NCBI GenBank assembly: GCA_963640395.1
Contig: CAVHZH010000001.1
Location: 26,390 to 90,389, forward strand
DNA from: W0P33-017 sp963640395
GTDB taxonomy: Bacteria > Bacillota > Clostridia > Lachnospirales > Lachnospiraceae
Direction: 5' to 3'
DNA length: 64,000 nt
In this document: positions 10,501 through 17,757 of the stretch, piece after piece
How the letters are laid out: every line of letters begins with the position of its first letter
How positions within the stretch are numbered: the first letter of the stretch is position 1
The notes under the pieces: generated by a model
What the model was told of the DNA's origin: nothing
Database searches by the model: none
Seen by the model: the letters and a program-made list of their open reading frames with translations, nothing else
Program-made: the position numbers and the translations under genes

Positions 10501-10687
10501 CCGGATCATCTTTGGAATAATGCCATTCCGGTGTATAAGCTCCCGCAAGCTTTTCTATCTGTTTTTCAATATCGTCCACTGTGCGTGTATCAATCTGATC
10601 ATCCAGAATTCTCCGATCCTGATCATTTTTATTCGCCCTGTTCACGCTCACTGTCATACTGTTCTGATTCATATTGCTCTGACTCAT
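7550..10687 (-). CDS. Baseplate J-like wedge protein (large, Afp11-like)
   Basis: 1045 aa. N-terminal helix-rich segment with YTPEWHYSKDDPDIGVTIAK; a J-type glycine motif LIFGDGLHIDVP around residues 760-775; and a C-terminal J element RLVSISDYEREILAYSDTI. These mark it as the large baseplate wedge protein that connects hub, sheath and tube initiation. The start at 10687 lies inside the gp25 gene (59-base overlap) and has AGAGGAAGAAG just upstream, implying tight translational coupling between the two wedge subunits. The protein is longer than phage P2 gpJ (about 300 aa) but in the range of extracellular CIS Afp11-type proteins. The central ~500 residues are beta-rich and probably decorate the baseplate (inference). 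Confidence 0.88.
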   Translation of the reverse strand: MSQSNMNQNSMTVSVNRANKNDQDRRILDDQIDTRTVDDIEKQIEKLAGAYTPEWHYSKDDPDIGVTIAKIFAGQMSDNIAMYNEVIEKYHTEFVNMLDISLLPAKPASALVLFDLVNDTVPGVEIPRGTQLLSQPDDAEEPIIFETSNSIYVSNAVFSTAFMTRGKEGYVMPLLGSYQEPELIPQNTKEEEAVGDTLSYGELEQQAAMRIQPFHLFGKEANISKNALLFYHESAFDTADNPLYVRIAGDQKLLDQISAGRYRFSYYGAGELHLYTQVAQMDDGETFCLRKDAQAPEVDSLMIDGSEYQLIVLDTKEPVLENYAISKIAFSSEGKEQLPESVNNGTTDLDVQSFDPFGDTLALYQECYIGHNNYFAKSGAVVTISFDVTYPEHMVELTKRQEQDDLKIIKRKPRVVYTDMPADVYAEEISIEYFNGIGWKKLECRQEYRQLFMQDKKGRYELEFVCPSDWETTASGAYEGRVLRIQLLKSDNCYMRPSIHHYPHIQDLKISYCYKEHYVEPQKLVAVNTTRKIDCTKLLKEHRSFVAFGVGLYSDDALYLGFKNRMDRGPVSLYFDIAEGNYYDGLRCRFEYSTRSGFRQMKVVDHTSNFTRTGTVIFMPQSDQASLVLENKQMYWIRITRSRIKREDEPEDMLPKINDVRLNAVQVENIVTRDEQDFYLDEVLPNMYFMLGTDHILDVDVWVNEQNRHTAKQMQQMLHAMPNNVRAEYDLRGEISAFYVKWEELERLDDGLHARGYVLDRMNNRLIFGDGLHIDVPRVTDDVAFKVRVRCCDGHLGNVGKGEINEARARFMFLNTVSNPFKAYGGSNMESLESALARGANILRSRKRLVSISDYEREILAYSDTIAQVHCVTGRRIDGAEDPDAVTFVVLLKDYRAGSYTFHNLADNLKKYLMQSCELTISPDHIHIVEPIFVDICVDIWAKSVQMEDSFEIQNELQSCMRKYLDPVESENGIGWKIGVMPKENQLLMKLNVLKSKAIVRRLLLIAHYTDESGTHETELAQVQENPFMVCRSGSHQVHLMVDEQ

Positions 10688-11096
10688 ACGCTTCTTCCTC
10701 TACCTCTGCATTTAAATAAAATGGAAATACCAAATTATCTCTCTGATTCGTTTCACTTACCATATAGTCGATGTTCACAATCAGACATCCATCTTTCGTC
10801 TGAGCATCTGTCGTGATCGACACATCACTCACACGCGGCTCCTGCGTCAATATCTGTTCCGTCAGATCCCGCCGCATCATATTCAGAGCTGTGATGTTTG
10901 TATCCATATAGGTGTACGACATCAGATTGCTTCCGTAACCCGGTCTGGCAAAACGCTCCGTCCGCTGTGTCATCAGTATCAGATAGATAGATTCCTTGAC
11001 ACTCTGCTCTGCTGAGGAGGTCATAAACCTGCCCGTCGCCTCATTGATCTGCGGTGGAAATTTCATACCGCTTCCCAAAAATTTTTTATCCGGCAT
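10629..11096 (-). CDS. GPW/gp25-like baseplate wedge protein
   Basis: 155 aa. The core (about 10-110) fits the gp25/TssE/Afp9 family: LGSGMKFPPQINEATGRFM, then ESIYLILMTQRTERFARPGYGS with the family's conserved R-R-F-PxxG pattern, LMSYTYMDTNITALNMM and EPRVSDVSI. The C-terminus adds a very acidic tail rich in Glu, Ser and Tyr (EEEAYESEQYESEQYDSE), which is not part of the family. Much of this tail is encoded in the overlap with the large J gene, so the overlap may have shaped it. gp25 nucleates sheath polymerisation on the wedge. Confidence 0.93.
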   Translation of the reverse strand: MPDKKFLGSGMKFPPQINEATGRFMTSSAEQSVKESIYLILMTQRTERFARPGYGSNLMSYTYMDTNITALNMMRRDLTEQILTQEPRVSDVSITTDAQTKDGCLIVNIDYMVSETNQRDNLVFPFYLNAEVEEEAYESEQYESEQYDSEREQGE

Positions 11097-11118
11097 ATGA
11101 AATACTCCTTTCTGCCAC

Positions 11119-11937
11119 TTAACCGATCTTGATCGGCTTGCCTTCTACCGTCGTCGGTCCACTGCCCGCGATCGATACCTTTGCTGTGCCTTCCACTTTG
11201 GTTGTCGCCCCGCTGATCGAAAATGTCTTTAATGCCTCCTGCTTGATATTATTCATTGCATTCACACGGAAGTCCTTCGTTTTCAGCTCGGTCACACCGC
11301 TCTGTCCATTCATCATCAGCTCAATCTGATCACCGACCTTGACGGTCAGCTTGGATGCCGCCAGAACCTCCATTCGACCGTTCATCGTATCCATCGTGAT
11401 CTGGTTCGTTCCCTCCTGATCAGTGATCGTAATTTTATGCTTGGCATTGTCGAGCGTGATACTGTGCTCCGTCCCTGCATCCTTTCCCGCTGTCTTGATC
11501 GTGATCTTGTCATTGGCCCCATCGCCCTCATTATCCTCGAACTCGATCGCATTGCCGTTACATGTGACAAGTCGTTTCATGGAATTGAGCGTATTTGCAC
11601 TCTGGTTCAAAAACCTGTCTGTCGATTTGGACACACAGCCGATCACATACGGCCGTTCGATATTGCCCTGCTCAAATGACACAAGCACCTGATCACCGAC
11701 CTCCGGCATAAAATAAATACCCCATTTGGAGCCGCCATACGGCAGTGCCAGCCTTGCCCACCGCAGCTGATTACCCTCATCCCGCGACGGCAGCGATACA
11801 CACAGTCTGCCGGGCATCGTCGAATCATAATTCTGCGCTACAGTGCCGACCACCACGCCAAACACGCGGTTATCACCAGTCTCTGTTTTTGTCGCCTGTT
11901 TTTCTGCAATATCATCAATAATATCAAATATTCCCAT
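11119..11937 (-). CDS. gp5/VgrG-type spike protein (baseplate assembly protein V)
   Basis: 272 aa. Residues about 25-110 form the gp5 OB-fold: RVFGVVVGTVAQNYD, PGRLCVSLPS, RWARLALPYGGSKWGIYFMP and GDQVLVSFEQGNIERPYVIG. The remainder is a beta-helix-like spike (repeated short strands around SITLDNAKHKITITDQEG, NQITMDTMNGRMEVLA, NGQSGVTELKT). No lysozyme domain is present. The hub (gp27-like) is encoded separately just upstream, so the spike is split into two proteins, unlike fused VgrG. The DUF4280/PAAR-like protein of this locus is the likely tip. Start ATG 11937 has GGAGGAATGACAGAAT before it. Confidence 0.92.
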   Translation of the reverse strand: MGIFDIIDDIAEKQATKTETGDNRVFGVVVGTVAQNYDSTMPGRLCVSLPSRDEGNQLRWARLALPYGGSKWGIYFMPEVGDQVLVSFEQGNIERPYVIGCVSKSTDRFLNQSANTLNSMKRLVTCNGNAIEFEDNEGDGANDKITIKTAGKDAGTEHSITLDNAKHKITITDQEGTNQITMDTMNGRMEVLAASKLTVKVGDQIELMMNGQSGVTELKTKDFRVNAMNNIKQEALKTFSISGATTKVEGTAKVSIAGSGPTTVEGKPIKIG

Positions 11938-11980
11938 ATTCTGTCATTCCTCCGGATCTATCCTTCAATGGTCATGCCGG

Positions 11981-13336
11981 TCATAAAATCGATCCCAGCC
12001 CGCCTCCAACGCTGTCCGTTGCCGAATCCATCGTATCCGTCACGCCGCTAAGTGAATCACCAAGCACACCGCCAAGCAGACCACTGCTACTGCTGCCTCC
12101 GCCTGAATAAGACCCACCGAGTCCGGCAGCCTTTGCTACGATCCGGGTCACGAATCCATGATCGTTGCTCAAGCTGTGTCTGACACTCACAATATAGAAC
12201 AGATTGTTCACCGGATCTCCCATATTAACAATTTTTATGAAACGTCCGACAACCAGATCCGGCATTCCGATAAATTCCGCATTCAGCGTTCCATAACGGT
12301 ATGCGATATCCTCCGCCAGATATTCTGCGCGGTAGCCTACCTCTTGTTTGCTGTCCGCCGTCGGATCTATGTAGACCATCGACGAATTTTTGAACAGCTT
12401 GGATGCATATCTGCCCTTGGACAGCTTATTTTTCAGCTTCACTGATCCAGCGATCTGCGATGCCTTGCCGACATCTGTGCTGCGCACCTCCACCTTGCCG
12501 ACCAGCCCGGTCACATTATATTCCAGATCAATATCGCGCATTCCGGTTGCCGGTGAAAGCTCCATGAGTACATCTGTATAATTCTTTGCTTTCCGGAAAT
12601 ATACATTGCCTGCGCTGACAAAAAAATCATAATTATATTTTTTGGCTGCCTTTACGACAAATTCATAATCACTCTCGGCAACCATCTCGATCGTCTTATC
12701 CGTCGCAGAGCCGGACGCTCCGGTCACTGATGTTGCCGAACCTGCCAGACTACCCACTCCGGCTGAATCTGTAGCCGAACCGAGCAGACCCGAACTGTCA
12801 TCAGACTTATCCGGCGTGTCCACAATGTTCAGATTCTTGATCACACCGCGATCCTTCATCTCTGTATAAACCTCCGAGCTGAAGATCTCCTGCACACCCT
12901 CCGAATAACTCATTGCCGTGAGCTGCTTTGAATAGCAGTTCGCCATCATAATACCCTTAATGTCCATGCAGCTCACACGGATGCCGGGATTCTCGCTCTC
13001 ATGAAAAAAGAAATTGACATGCGAGATAAATCCACAGAACACTTCTTTGACACTGGAGCCATATCCAACGCTGATCGATACCTGTGCGCCAAGCATTACA
13101 AATTTCTTGACCCTGCTGTACTCGAATTCACACGTATTCGTATTGTACGCGCCATAGATCACAAACGATGCAATCCCAGCCTCATAGCCGCTGGTACTCT
13201 CGACCTCGATATCTCCGATCATCAGACCGTTTTTCGTCTTGGAGATCTCTGTTCCCTCCACCTCTATGAGCACAATCGGATTGCTGAAGTTGTCGTATTC
13301 TTTTTTTAAACTATCAAAATCAATCTGTGCTGCCAT
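11981..13336 (-). CDS. gp27/gpD-like hub protein
   Basis: 451 aa, of the phage late-control-D/gp27 hub type that links the threefold spike to the sixfold tube. N-terminus VLIEVEGTEISKTKNG and SYEAGIASFVIYGAYN (split as ESTSGYEAGIASFVIYGA); a hub-like ADSDYEFVVKAAKKYNYDFFV-type region near 230-250 (seen as SDYEFVVKAAKKYNYDFF); and IVSVRHSLSNDHGFVTRI near 380. A low-complexity Ser/Gly region lies at about 180-215 and another at the C-terminus (YSGGGSSSSGLLGGVLG onward). The spike gene follows 44 bases later. The disordered insertions are unusual for a hub and may be surface loops. Confidence 0.88.
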   Translation of the reverse strand: MAAQIDFDSLKKEYDNFSNPIVLIEVEGTEISKTKNGLMIGDIEVESTSGYEAGIASFVIYGAYNTNTCEFEYSRVKKFVMLGAQVSISVGYGSSVKEVFCGFISHVNFFFHESENPGIRVSCMDIKGIMMANCYSKQLTAMSYSEGVQEIFSSEVYTEMKDRGVIKNLNIVDTPDKSDDSSGLLGSATDSAGVGSLAGSATSVTGASGSATDKTIEMVAESDYEFVVKAAKKYNYDFFVSAGNVYFRKAKNYTDVLMELSPATGMRDIDLEYNVTGLVGKVEVRSTDVGKASQIAGSVKLKNKLSKGRYASKLFKNSSMVYIDPTADSKQEVGYRAEYLAEDIAYRYGTLNAEFIGMPDLVVGRFIKIVNMGDPVNNLFYIVSVRHSLSNDHGFVTRIVAKAAGLGGSYSGGGSSSSGLLGGVLGDSLSGVTDTMDSATDSVGGGLGSIL

Positions 13337-13382
13337 AACTATATTCCTTTCGGACAGACCTTTGTCAGTCCGTCTTCACTCC

Positions 13383-14240
13383 TTATATGCCGATATTTAA
13401 CAGACTACCTACCTTCTGTCCTACGCTCGTAAGACTCTTGCTGCCGGCGCCAAAAGCGGTTTCATACGCATCCTGCCACGGTCCGAGACTATTGGGGGAT
13501 ACCGTCTGATCCGCACAGATCAGCGACAGCTGTACGACTGCCCGCACCGGCTCGCCGGTACTGTCAAACATCGTATACTGTGATGCCACACGGTTCAAAA
13601 TACCCTGATAGCTCATATCACCCCAGTTGAACGTGATAATGCGCGTGAAGGGCGAACGCAGTGCTGCGATCAGACCCTCGACCTCCTCCTGCACCGTTAG
13701 CTGATTCTTTCCGGTAGCTGCGTTGGTCGCAGCCTTTACAAGCGATGTCACATCCTCTGAAACCGAAACATTTGTCTTTGCACTCAGAAAGCAGTCACCC
13801 GGATCCATGCGGTCGAATAACAGCTTGACACTCATTTTGACGTATACCGGCATCGGCATCATGGTAATGCTCGATGAATTTGCCTTATCATTATCGTTCG
13901 GATTGTTGTAGGCGATATTCGCGATACGTCCTCCGCCATAGCCCTCAATCTGGAGATCGCTCGGATTGAACTGTACCTCAAACTGTTTTTTCATTCCATC
14001 CAGATTGATTCCCTGAAACGACTGGAAATTCACCTCATCTCCAAGCTTTTTCATGAGATCTATCTGGTTGCCGACCAGTGATTCTTCAAATTTATCCATA
14101 ATAGCAAAGTCAGCCATTGTCGTCGATTTGACCTTCCCATCCGAACCAGGTATGGTTCCCTTTGTGGACTGCTCAATCTGACGCATATCAAAAATCTCTA
14201 AAATTGCTTTTTCATTTGTAAAAAAATTAGTGAAACCCAT
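13383..14240 (-). CDS. CIS tube-adaptor protein (Afp7/gp53-like), copy 1
   Basis: 285 aa, paralogous to the next protein (289 aa). Shared features: start MGF(T/F)xNF, a central QFEVQFNPSDLQIEGYGG-type motif (NPSxL in both), VKMSVKLLFDRMDPGDCFL and a C-terminal domain with ITFNWGDMSYQGILNRVASQYTMF. The QYNPxS/L motif followed by beta strands is typical of the CIS tube/LysM-adaptor family that joins the inner tube to the baseplate hub (Afp7, T4 gp53). It lacks an obvious LysM repeat at its end. It lies directly before the hub gene. Two paralogues could form a hetero-ring or act at different stages (inference). Confidence 0.8.
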   Translation of the reverse strand: MGFTNFFTNEKAILEIFDMRQIEQSTKGTIPGSDGKVKSTTMADFAIMDKFEESLVGNQIDLMKKLGDEVNFQSFQGINLDGMKKQFEVQFNPSDLQIEGYGGGRIANIAYNNPNDNDKANSSSITMMPMPVYVKMSVKLLFDRMDPGDCFLSAKTNVSVSEDVTSLVKAATNAATGKNQLTVQEEVEGLIAALRSPFTRIITFNWGDMSYQGILNRVASQYTMFDSTGEPVRAVVQLSLICADQTVSPNSLGPWQDAYETAFGAGSKSLTSVGQKVGSLLNIGI

Positions 14241-14260
14241 ATAATTCCCCTATTCTTTCT

Positions 14261-14285
14261 TATGAGATAGGAATTTCCTATCTCA
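14261..14285 (-). repeat. Perfect intercistronic palindrome
   Basis: ATGAGATAGGA (14261-14271), a 3-base loop, and TCCTATCTCAT (14275-14285). It lies between the two tube-adaptor paralogues and would fold in the mRNA. No U-tract follows, so it is more likely an RNA processing/stability element or a weak attenuator than a terminator. Confidence 0.7.
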
Positions 14286-14305
14286 TAAAATGATCCGCAA
14301 GGATG

Positions 14306-15175
14306 CTACAAATTTAAATTCAGCACGGAATTGCTAAGCACAGAGGCAGATTTGCTTGCTCCTTTTGTAAATGTGCTTTCATTAGACTCGCCGAATGCCT
14401 TTGTGAACGCCTTTGCCCAATAGCTGTTTTGGTATTTTGCTGCAGGATCCGTTGACTGTCGAATTGTCAGACGGATATCGCCCCGCACCGGATTGCCCGA
14501 TGTATTGAACATGGAATAATGTGAACTCACACTGGAAAGCTCTCCCTGAAAGCACATCTTTGCCCAAAAAAACAGGACATGTCTTGTACTTTGCCTCGTC
14601 AACAATGACATAATGCCATCCATCTGCGGTTTTACCGAATATGTTTTTCCGGTTGCCGATGTCGCGATATCCATCGCTGCCGATGCCACATTGCCGGCGG
14701 TCAGTGCAAGGTTGGAGTCCATAAACGAATCCTGTACATTGACCGCGTCAAACAACAGCTGTACAGACATTGTCGTCGCTTCCGGTTCATAATTCTGACG
14801 CAGCTGATTGGTACTGGCCTCTCCCATATTAACCGGTGCGAAATTCATCTGCATGCCGGCAACCGTTTCAAGATAAATACTGGACGGATTGTATTGCACC
14901 TCCAACGCGAGATAACCTTTGTCTTCTATCGTTTCCGTCGTTCCCCTGCTCGTCAGACTTTTAAAGGAAGCCATGATTCCCTGACCATCACCGCTCTCAA
15001 TCAGAGCCTCGCGCAGCTCATTCGACCTTTCGATCATATCATCCACGCTTATCATCTGATTCTGAGTGATATCCGGCACACACAGGATCGCTTTTGGAAT
15101 ATTTCCTGTTATCTGATTAGCTGTCTTTTCGAGATCACCTAAGATATTTCCGCCTAAATTTGTGAAAAATCCCAT
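14306..15175 (-). CDS. CIS tube-adaptor protein (Afp7/gp53-like), copy 2
   Basis: 289 aa. Shares with the following copy the pattern LEVQYNPSSIYLETVAG, MSVQLLFDAVNVQDSF, a Ser/Ala/Thr-rich central helix and HVLFFWAKMCFQGELSSVSSHYSMF followed by GNPVRGDIRLTIRQS. The same positions in copy 1 read FNWGDMSYQGILNRVASQY and GEPVRAVVQLSL. Its place after the coiled-coil protein and before copy 1 and the hub suits an inner-tube-to-hub adaptor. Start ATG 15175 is preceded by AAGGATGGATGACAG. Divergence between copies is large (only motifs are shared), so this is an old duplication rather than a recent one. Confidence 0.78.
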   Translation of the reverse strand: MGFFTNLGGNILGDLEKTANQITGNIPKAILCVPDITQNQMISVDDMIERSNELREALIESGDGQGIMASFKSLTSRGTTETIEDKGYLALEVQYNPSSIYLETVAGMQMNFAPVNMGEASTNQLRQNYEPEATTMSVQLLFDAVNVQDSFMDSNLALTAGNVASAAMDIATSATGKTYSVKPQMDGIMSLLTRQSTRHVLFFWAKMCFQGELSSVSSHYSMFNTSGNPVRGDIRLTIRQSTDPAAKYQNSYWAKAFTKAFGESNESTFTKGASKSASVLSNSVLNLNL

Positions 15176-15200
15176 CTGTCATCCATCCTTTGCTGTAAAC

Positions 15201-17717
15201 CTAATAGCCACGTCTTCTCTTTTCCGTCTCCAGACGCTTTTCCAATTTATGATATATCTTCTCCGAAAGTGCGCCCAGCTCCCGCTGTACGCCCAGACGG
15301 ACAAGCTCACTCACATTTTCTGTCTGTTCTGTAATCTGCTGCGTATTGACATTTGTGAACTGCCGCTGCGTCGTATCGTAGCTTGTGACCGATTCATTCT
15401 GCGTGTGAACCGTACGTGACTGTGTCCGGTTCTGCTCGATCAACTGACGGATTTCTTCCTCATTCAGCTGCTGCTCCTGACTGCGGTGCACGAGCGTCAC
15501 ATCTGTGCGCTGATCCTCGTAGACCTGCTCCTTCTTCGGTTCTATCGAGGTTCGCTCGTGCCAGCGGTCAATGACCTCCCGCGTCTGCTCTTGCAGCTTT
15601 TCCTGTTGCCTGTGTACCAGCTCGGTCTGCTCCCGAACGACCTTTGCCTCATGCAGATCACGGACAAGCACTCCGACATCATCCGTCACACCCTCCATCT
15701 GGCGGCGCACCTGCTGCGGTGCCTCCAGATATTCGCGCACGGTCTCGTATACCTCTCGCGTCTGCTCCGGCAGCAGTTTCATCACCTGTGCAAGCTTCTC
15801 CTGCTGTGTCTGATGCTGCTGTTCGCCCTCTGTATGGAGCTGCTCTAACAATTCTGTCGGATGCTCCAATGCCATCAGACTCTCACGCCGCATCTGTTCA
15901 GGGCTTCGTGTTTCCTTCGGAACCGCTAACGACTCACGGATGCCCTCCATCATCTGGATATATTTACTCTGATTATTGATATTTTCCCGGTTGACCCGTG
16001 AAATCTCCTGCTCCACGGATGAGAGATCACGTTTGTCAATATTTTGTGTCTGCTCATGGACACTGTGATCATCATATATGTTCTGCTCTGACAGCTCAGT
16101 CCGCAGCTGTGTCTGTAACACCTGCTCCGTCACATCCGAGCCGGGAAGCTGTGTTCCGCTTTCAGCCGCATCCTGCGCTTTCGCAGCAGACCGTGCAATA
16201 TTTTCACGGATTTCCCCAACCGTCTGCTGATAGCGGTTCTGTACATCCGTATGTTCCTGATTTAACTGAGTTGTATTGTTGTAATCTGTCCGGTACTCTG
16301 AGCTCTGCAGCTGCCACGTCTGTTCTGAATAATTTTCTTCCTGTAAAAAATCTTCCTGCCGATGCTCTATATTGGTCAGCCGAACCTGTGAATGGTCATA
16401 CTGCTCATTCTTTGACTGATGGAGCTGCTGTTCGATCATCCGGCGCAGAACCGGACTATTGATCTGGTCGATCTGCACATGGCTCTGCTCGAGCAGCCGT
16501 TTGACAATCTGTCCGGAATGGTCATCATAATAATTGGTCTGATTCAGCTGTTCGATCTGTTCGATCAGTTGCTGCTCATCCATCTGTTCGATCATCCGGT
16601 TTACAAGTGTGCTATTATTGATATCCTGATACAACAGCTTATTGACTGTCTGATACTGATCGGAGTCCCGTTGCTCAAACAGGCGGTTTAAAATATCAAT
16701 TTCCTGTTTTCGCAGCTCATGATGCTGTGATACAGACAACTGCTCCACCGTCTGATTTGTCTGGTAACGGCTGCTCATGCTGTTTTCAATACGATGCATC
16801 GTATTTTCCGCATTTTGATAAAAGGACCGCTCCATGTGATACCAGTTCTCCGCACGGCTATTTTGGTGCTCCTCGCGGCTGCGGTAAACATTATTGACCA
16901 GATCCAGAAGTACCGCCGATGTAACCTGTGTCAGAACATTCTGCTCATTGATTTGATCTTCGGATAACTGCTGGTTTTCATAATAATTATCATAACGGTA
17001 AGTGAGCGGTGTTTCCTCGCCACGCGCTTCGTTTTTGAGCTTCTGCAGCAGGATCTGCTGTGCCAGACCATATTGCTCGGATACCTGAAGCTGTGTGTTG
17101 GTGATGTTGAGATCACCTTGCTCCCGGCTGTTAAAATTCTGGATCGTCTGGTAAATCGCCGCCGTCTGTAAGCGGTTAAAAATATTTTCATGCAGATACA
17201 TCGTCTGTGACGGGTCTGTCTGCTCTTTTGTATGCCGCTCCGTAGTCTGTTCACTATGATAATGCTCCACAAGCTGTCTCAATTCGCCTGCATAATTCCA
17301 GTATAGATCGATCAGCTGATTCGTCTGATTCTGTTCCTCTTTGATCAGACTGACCTGCTTCATAAATTCATTTACGTTATGAATGCCGATCTTTTGCAGA
17401 ATATCCGTGATATACACACGATCCTGATAGGTCAGGTGTGCCGACTCACTGAGCATCATCCGGTTGATCAGGTTATTCACCACTTCCAGCTTATTTTCCT
17501 GATGCGCATGTACATTAGTCTGCTGGAAAATATTTGTTTCGTCCTCACCGCCAAAGAAATATTCCGGCGGTGTCATTACCACATGCAGTAAATCCTCCGG
17601 GGTCAGCTTACTGGTCATCATCGAATACTGATCCGTGATCCGATGATAAAACCCCTCATGTATGGAGGTACCGGGTGTTTTAGCTTTTAACTCTATTGGT
17701 GCTGTAATTGTTAACAT
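15201..17717 (-). CDS. 838-aa Gln/Glu-rich coiled-coil protein of the CIS operon, function unknown
   Basis: An 838-aa, very polar protein. The N-terminal ~50 residues are ordinary (MLTITAPIELKAKTPGTSIH, then TPEDLLHVVMTPPEYFFGG). Most of the rest is Q/E/N/H-rich with many heptad-like stretches such as QLIEQIEQLNQTNYY and VNRMIEQMDEQQLIEQ, predicting long coiled coils. It ends with LVRLGVQRELGALSEKIYHK and a basic KRLETEKRRRGY tail. There is no membrane segment and no enzyme motif. It lies between the repeat-bearing tube-like gene and the tube-adaptor genes. No classical tape-measure protein was found, so this could be the length-setting or lumen protein, but known tape measures usually contain hydrophobic segments. 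That role is an inference. Confidence 0.75.
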   Translation of the reverse strand: MLTITAPIELKAKTPGTSIHEGFYHRITDQYSMMTSKLTPEDLLHVVMTPPEYFFGGEDETNIFQQTNVHAHQENKLEVVNNLINRMMLSESAHLTYQDRVYITDILQKIGIHNVNEFMKQVSLIKEEQNQTNQLIDLYWNYAGELRQLVEHYHSEQTTERHTKEQTDPSQTMYLHENIFNRLQTAAIYQTIQNFNSREQGDLNITNTQLQVSEQYGLAQQILLQKLKNEARGEETPLTYRYDNYYENQQLSEDQINEQNVLTQVTSAVLLDLVNNVYRSREEHQNSRAENWYHMERSFYQNAENTMHRIENSMSSRYQTNQTVEQLSVSQHHELRKQEIDILNRLFEQRDSDQYQTVNKLLYQDINNSTLVNRMIEQMDEQQLIEQIEQLNQTNYYDDHSGQIVKRLLEQSHVQIDQINSPVLRRMIEQQLHQSKNEQYDHSQVRLTNIEHRQEDFLQEENYSEQTWQLQSSEYRTDYNNTTQLNQEHTDVQNRYQQTVGEIRENIARSAAKAQDAAESGTQLPGSDVTEQVLQTQLRTELSEQNIYDDHSVHEQTQNIDKRDLSSVEQEISRVNRENINNQSKYIQMMEGIRESLAVPKETRSPEQMRRESLMALEHPTELLEQLHTEGEQQHQTQQEKLAQVMKLLPEQTREVYETVREYLEAPQQVRRQMEGVTDDVGVLVRDLHEAKVVREQTELVHRQQEKLQEQTREVIDRWHERTSIEPKKEQVYEDQRTDVTLVHRSQEQQLNEEEIRQLIEQNRTQSRTVHTQNESVTSYDTTQRQFTNVNTQQITEQTENVSELVRLGVQRELGALSEKIYHKLEKRLETEKRRRGY

Positions 17718-17757
17718 CCCGCTTCCTCCTGCTTATTTTTTCTCTTTCTTTTTCCTA

